The translations under genes and the position numbers were made by a program. The notes under the pieces are model-generated. The model had not been told where the DNA came from. It did not search any database and was given only the letters and a program-made list of their open reading frames with translations. From assembly GCA_013365325.1 (NCBI GenBank), contig JABVXV010000035.1, positions 186,001 to 250,000 on the forward strand: a stretch of 64,000 nt of DNA, read 5' to 3'. The first letter of the stretch is position 1. Each line of letters begins with the position of its first letter. This DNA comes from Dipetalonema caudispina (lineage: Eukaryota; Nematoda; Chromadorea; Rhabditida; Onchocercidae). This document shows, one piece after another, positions 62,042 through 64,000 of the stretch.

Positions 62042-63838
62042 TAACTTTTGGGCCACTGACTGTAGTCCTCCTTTCTAAACAATTCATCGTCAAGCTGTGC
62101 TGAGTTGTACAAAACTACAACAATTATATTATTTACACTGAATGTTCAATAAAGCCATAAAAAGAGTAGTGTTTAAACCCATGGCCAAAATTCATTTTCT
62201 TAGAAGGGATGAGATTTTCAAAATAAAACGAAAAATTCCAAAATTTGAGCTCTAGTAATCCGAGATGTAAAAATTAACCGTTGGTGATCAGCTAGAATGC
62301 TGTTGTGTTTTCTAGATCTTTTATCAACTATCATAACATATATTCTACAATATTTCGTGGATCTTGTCTGCACTTCTTGTGCAACAGCAAGTTTAACTCA
62401 GTTTCTGATTTCACTTCCTTTGCTTTACCATTTTTAGATTACCAGCGTCTATTTTGCGAATATTACTTTGTCAAAATAATGTATTTTTGCCACTTTCAAG
62501 TTATATAACAGTACTAGACAACCAAATTACTCATGAAAGAAAGACCATTAAAACCAAAATTTCGAACTTAGCACATTTAACAAATATATGCTGTGTTACC
62601 GAATTCTATACCATAAGGCTAGTCAGCAAAGCAAAATAAGCCACTTTAATAATCAAGCTTATTAATATCATACATTCTTGTCAACAGTGGTTAGTGAGCC
62701 GACCAAATAATGTGCATTAGGATTGATCCTATCTGTGATACATTGAATATAGACAGCATTAAGGGACTGTAAAACAACAACAGACACAAAAGTTTTTCAT
62801 TTCTTTCCCATCCTCACCCATAAAATACAGCTAGTTGAAATCACCACTTCGAAGACAGAAAGGATAAAGTAATTTTTTCGATCACTGAACGATATTTGAA
62901 GCATCACACTGTGCGAAACAATAATTTCTATAAGGAGATATACCAGCTGAAGAGAGAAAATCGAACATTCCCACTTTGTTCAGGTTCAGGATAGTTTTTT
63001 CCTCTTTATTCATAGATGCTATCACGGTGCAATTTTTGGTATTACTAAAAAAATACTTCGAGTCAATAATAATGTCTAAAGAATTCAAAAACTTTCGTTG
63101 TAGCTGTTCAGAGTACTTCTAGAATGGTTAGCACTTATACCAGATGGCTTTCATACAGTTTAAATTTGAAAACTGTGATCAGAAAATTGTTTATGCGAAA
63201 TGAAACGTTGAACAAATGTATTGCTATTGAACAATATTTACCGGTTAGTACAACAGCAAGTGTTGACCATCGTCAATCCGACACTTACTGCTGGAATGAT
63301 TTTATTTGATGTCTCACCATTAATAGCTAAGCTTTCATTTCAAGCTGTAGTATGTGTGTTATCATTCAAGCTGTGCTTTCATTCCCTTATATTTGGTATT
63401 TAACAACACGATACTCATAGTTCAGTTTTCATCCTTTTTTCGGTCCTGTTTACTATAAAGACCAAAACATTCCTTTAGTTTCTCATGCTTATGCCCTTAT
63501 GGTCACAAGATGTGTCAAAATTTCAGATGAGACATTGAGTGTAATAATGTGTTAATTAGATATCTTACGCAACCTATTGAACCTTTTCTAGAAATCATAT
63601 ACTATCTCTTTGAAAAGAGATGAACTTTTTTTTCCCTATTGACTTTTTCATTTTCATTACATTTTAGGTGACTGCTTCAAAGCCAGCGCAAATCATATTG
63701 CTTCAAACTTTCACTCGTTTCACAGTACAAAATACCAATTGATCAGGTCAAAGTTGAAAAACTCCAACTTTCGGTTCTCTTATCCGTCCTCTCAGCTCAG
63801 TAAGGAAACAGGCTTAACAACACTGATTCATGTTGCAG

Positions 63839-64000
63839 ATGAATAACTATGTGATCACGCAAATCGTATTGCTGTATTCCAGTTGTGTATATTGTATAAC
63901 ATGCTATGAATGCTCATCCAGTGCCACTGACGATTGCCTAAAAACAAGCGTTCCTTGCATTTATGGACTTTTTGGCTGTATGAAAACAACAATTTACTCC
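63839..64000 (+). CDS. Secreted cysteine-rich protein, Ly6/uPAR-like (partial, runs off window)
   Basis: ATG at 63839 directly follows a TGTTGCAG acceptor-like site, and the frame stays open for 54 codons to the window edge. The first 20 or so residues are hydrophobic (ITQIVLLYSS then a Cys), a plausible signal peptide. They are followed by CYECSSS, DDC, VPC and FGC, a cysteine spacing like the start of nematode Ly6/three-finger domains, which are usually secreted or GPI-anchored. Only the N-terminal part is visible, so the fold is an inference; another small disulfide-rich secreted family is possible. The start is supported by the adjacent acceptor. Confidence 0.55.
   Translation, partial: MNNYVITQIVLLYSSCVYCITCYECSSSATDDCLKTSVPCIYGLFGCMKTTIYS

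Noticed and set aside
61863..62103. Cys-Val and His-Thr rich open frames
   Set aside because: Products of the CA/CATA microsatellite.

Overview
The window looks like nuclear DNA of a parasitic nematode, most probably a filarial or other clade III worm. The reasons are an AT-rich background, intron-split genes with short introns ending in TTTCAG-like acceptors, acceptor-like AG sites lying 0-2 bases before several start codons (as expected for spliced-leader trans-splicing), and protein families typical of animals. The species call is an inference. I could run no database search; all exon models were assembled by hand from reading-frame continuity, splice signals and recalled family motifs.

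Five multi-exon genes could be built. (1) A phosphomannomutase on + (887-2844, 7 exons, 250 aa). (2) A large ankyrin-repeat protein on - (8863-3797, 14 exons, about 762 aa), tail-to-tail with gene 1. (3) A Neuralized E3 ubiquitin ligase on - (21858-15652, 13 exons, 715 aa) with two NHR domains and a C-terminal RING. (4) A choline/ethanolamine kinase on + (29069-31972, 10 exons, 408 aa), divergent from gene 3 across about 7.2 kb. (5) A C2H2 zinc-finger protein on - (42231-35274, 10 exons recovered, 5' end missing), tail-to-tail with gene 4. At the right edge a probable secreted cysteine-rich Ly6-like gene starts on + (63839 onward, cut by the window end).

The stretch from about 42.2 to 63.8 kb has no gene I can recognise. 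It is full of simple repeats, including ACT/CTG just inside the zinc-finger gene, then AACTGT, GAT, AGT, TA, GT, TTCC and CA tracts, plus several perfect inverted repeats. Part of it may be a very long first intron or regulatory region of the zinc-finger gene; a candidate start exon lies at 49053-49018.

The genes do not form an operon or one pathway: they belong to sugar-nucleotide supply for glycosylation, phospholipid synthesis, Notch-type signalling/ubiquitination, transcription control and scaffolding. I found no CRISPR array, transposase gene, rRNA or tRNA and no convincing new multi-gene system. The more notable points are two GC-AG introns, one with a competing in-frame GT donor; two short stop-free introns of 3n length; a frame break in the zinc-finger gene; and several palindromes in the gene-poor right half.
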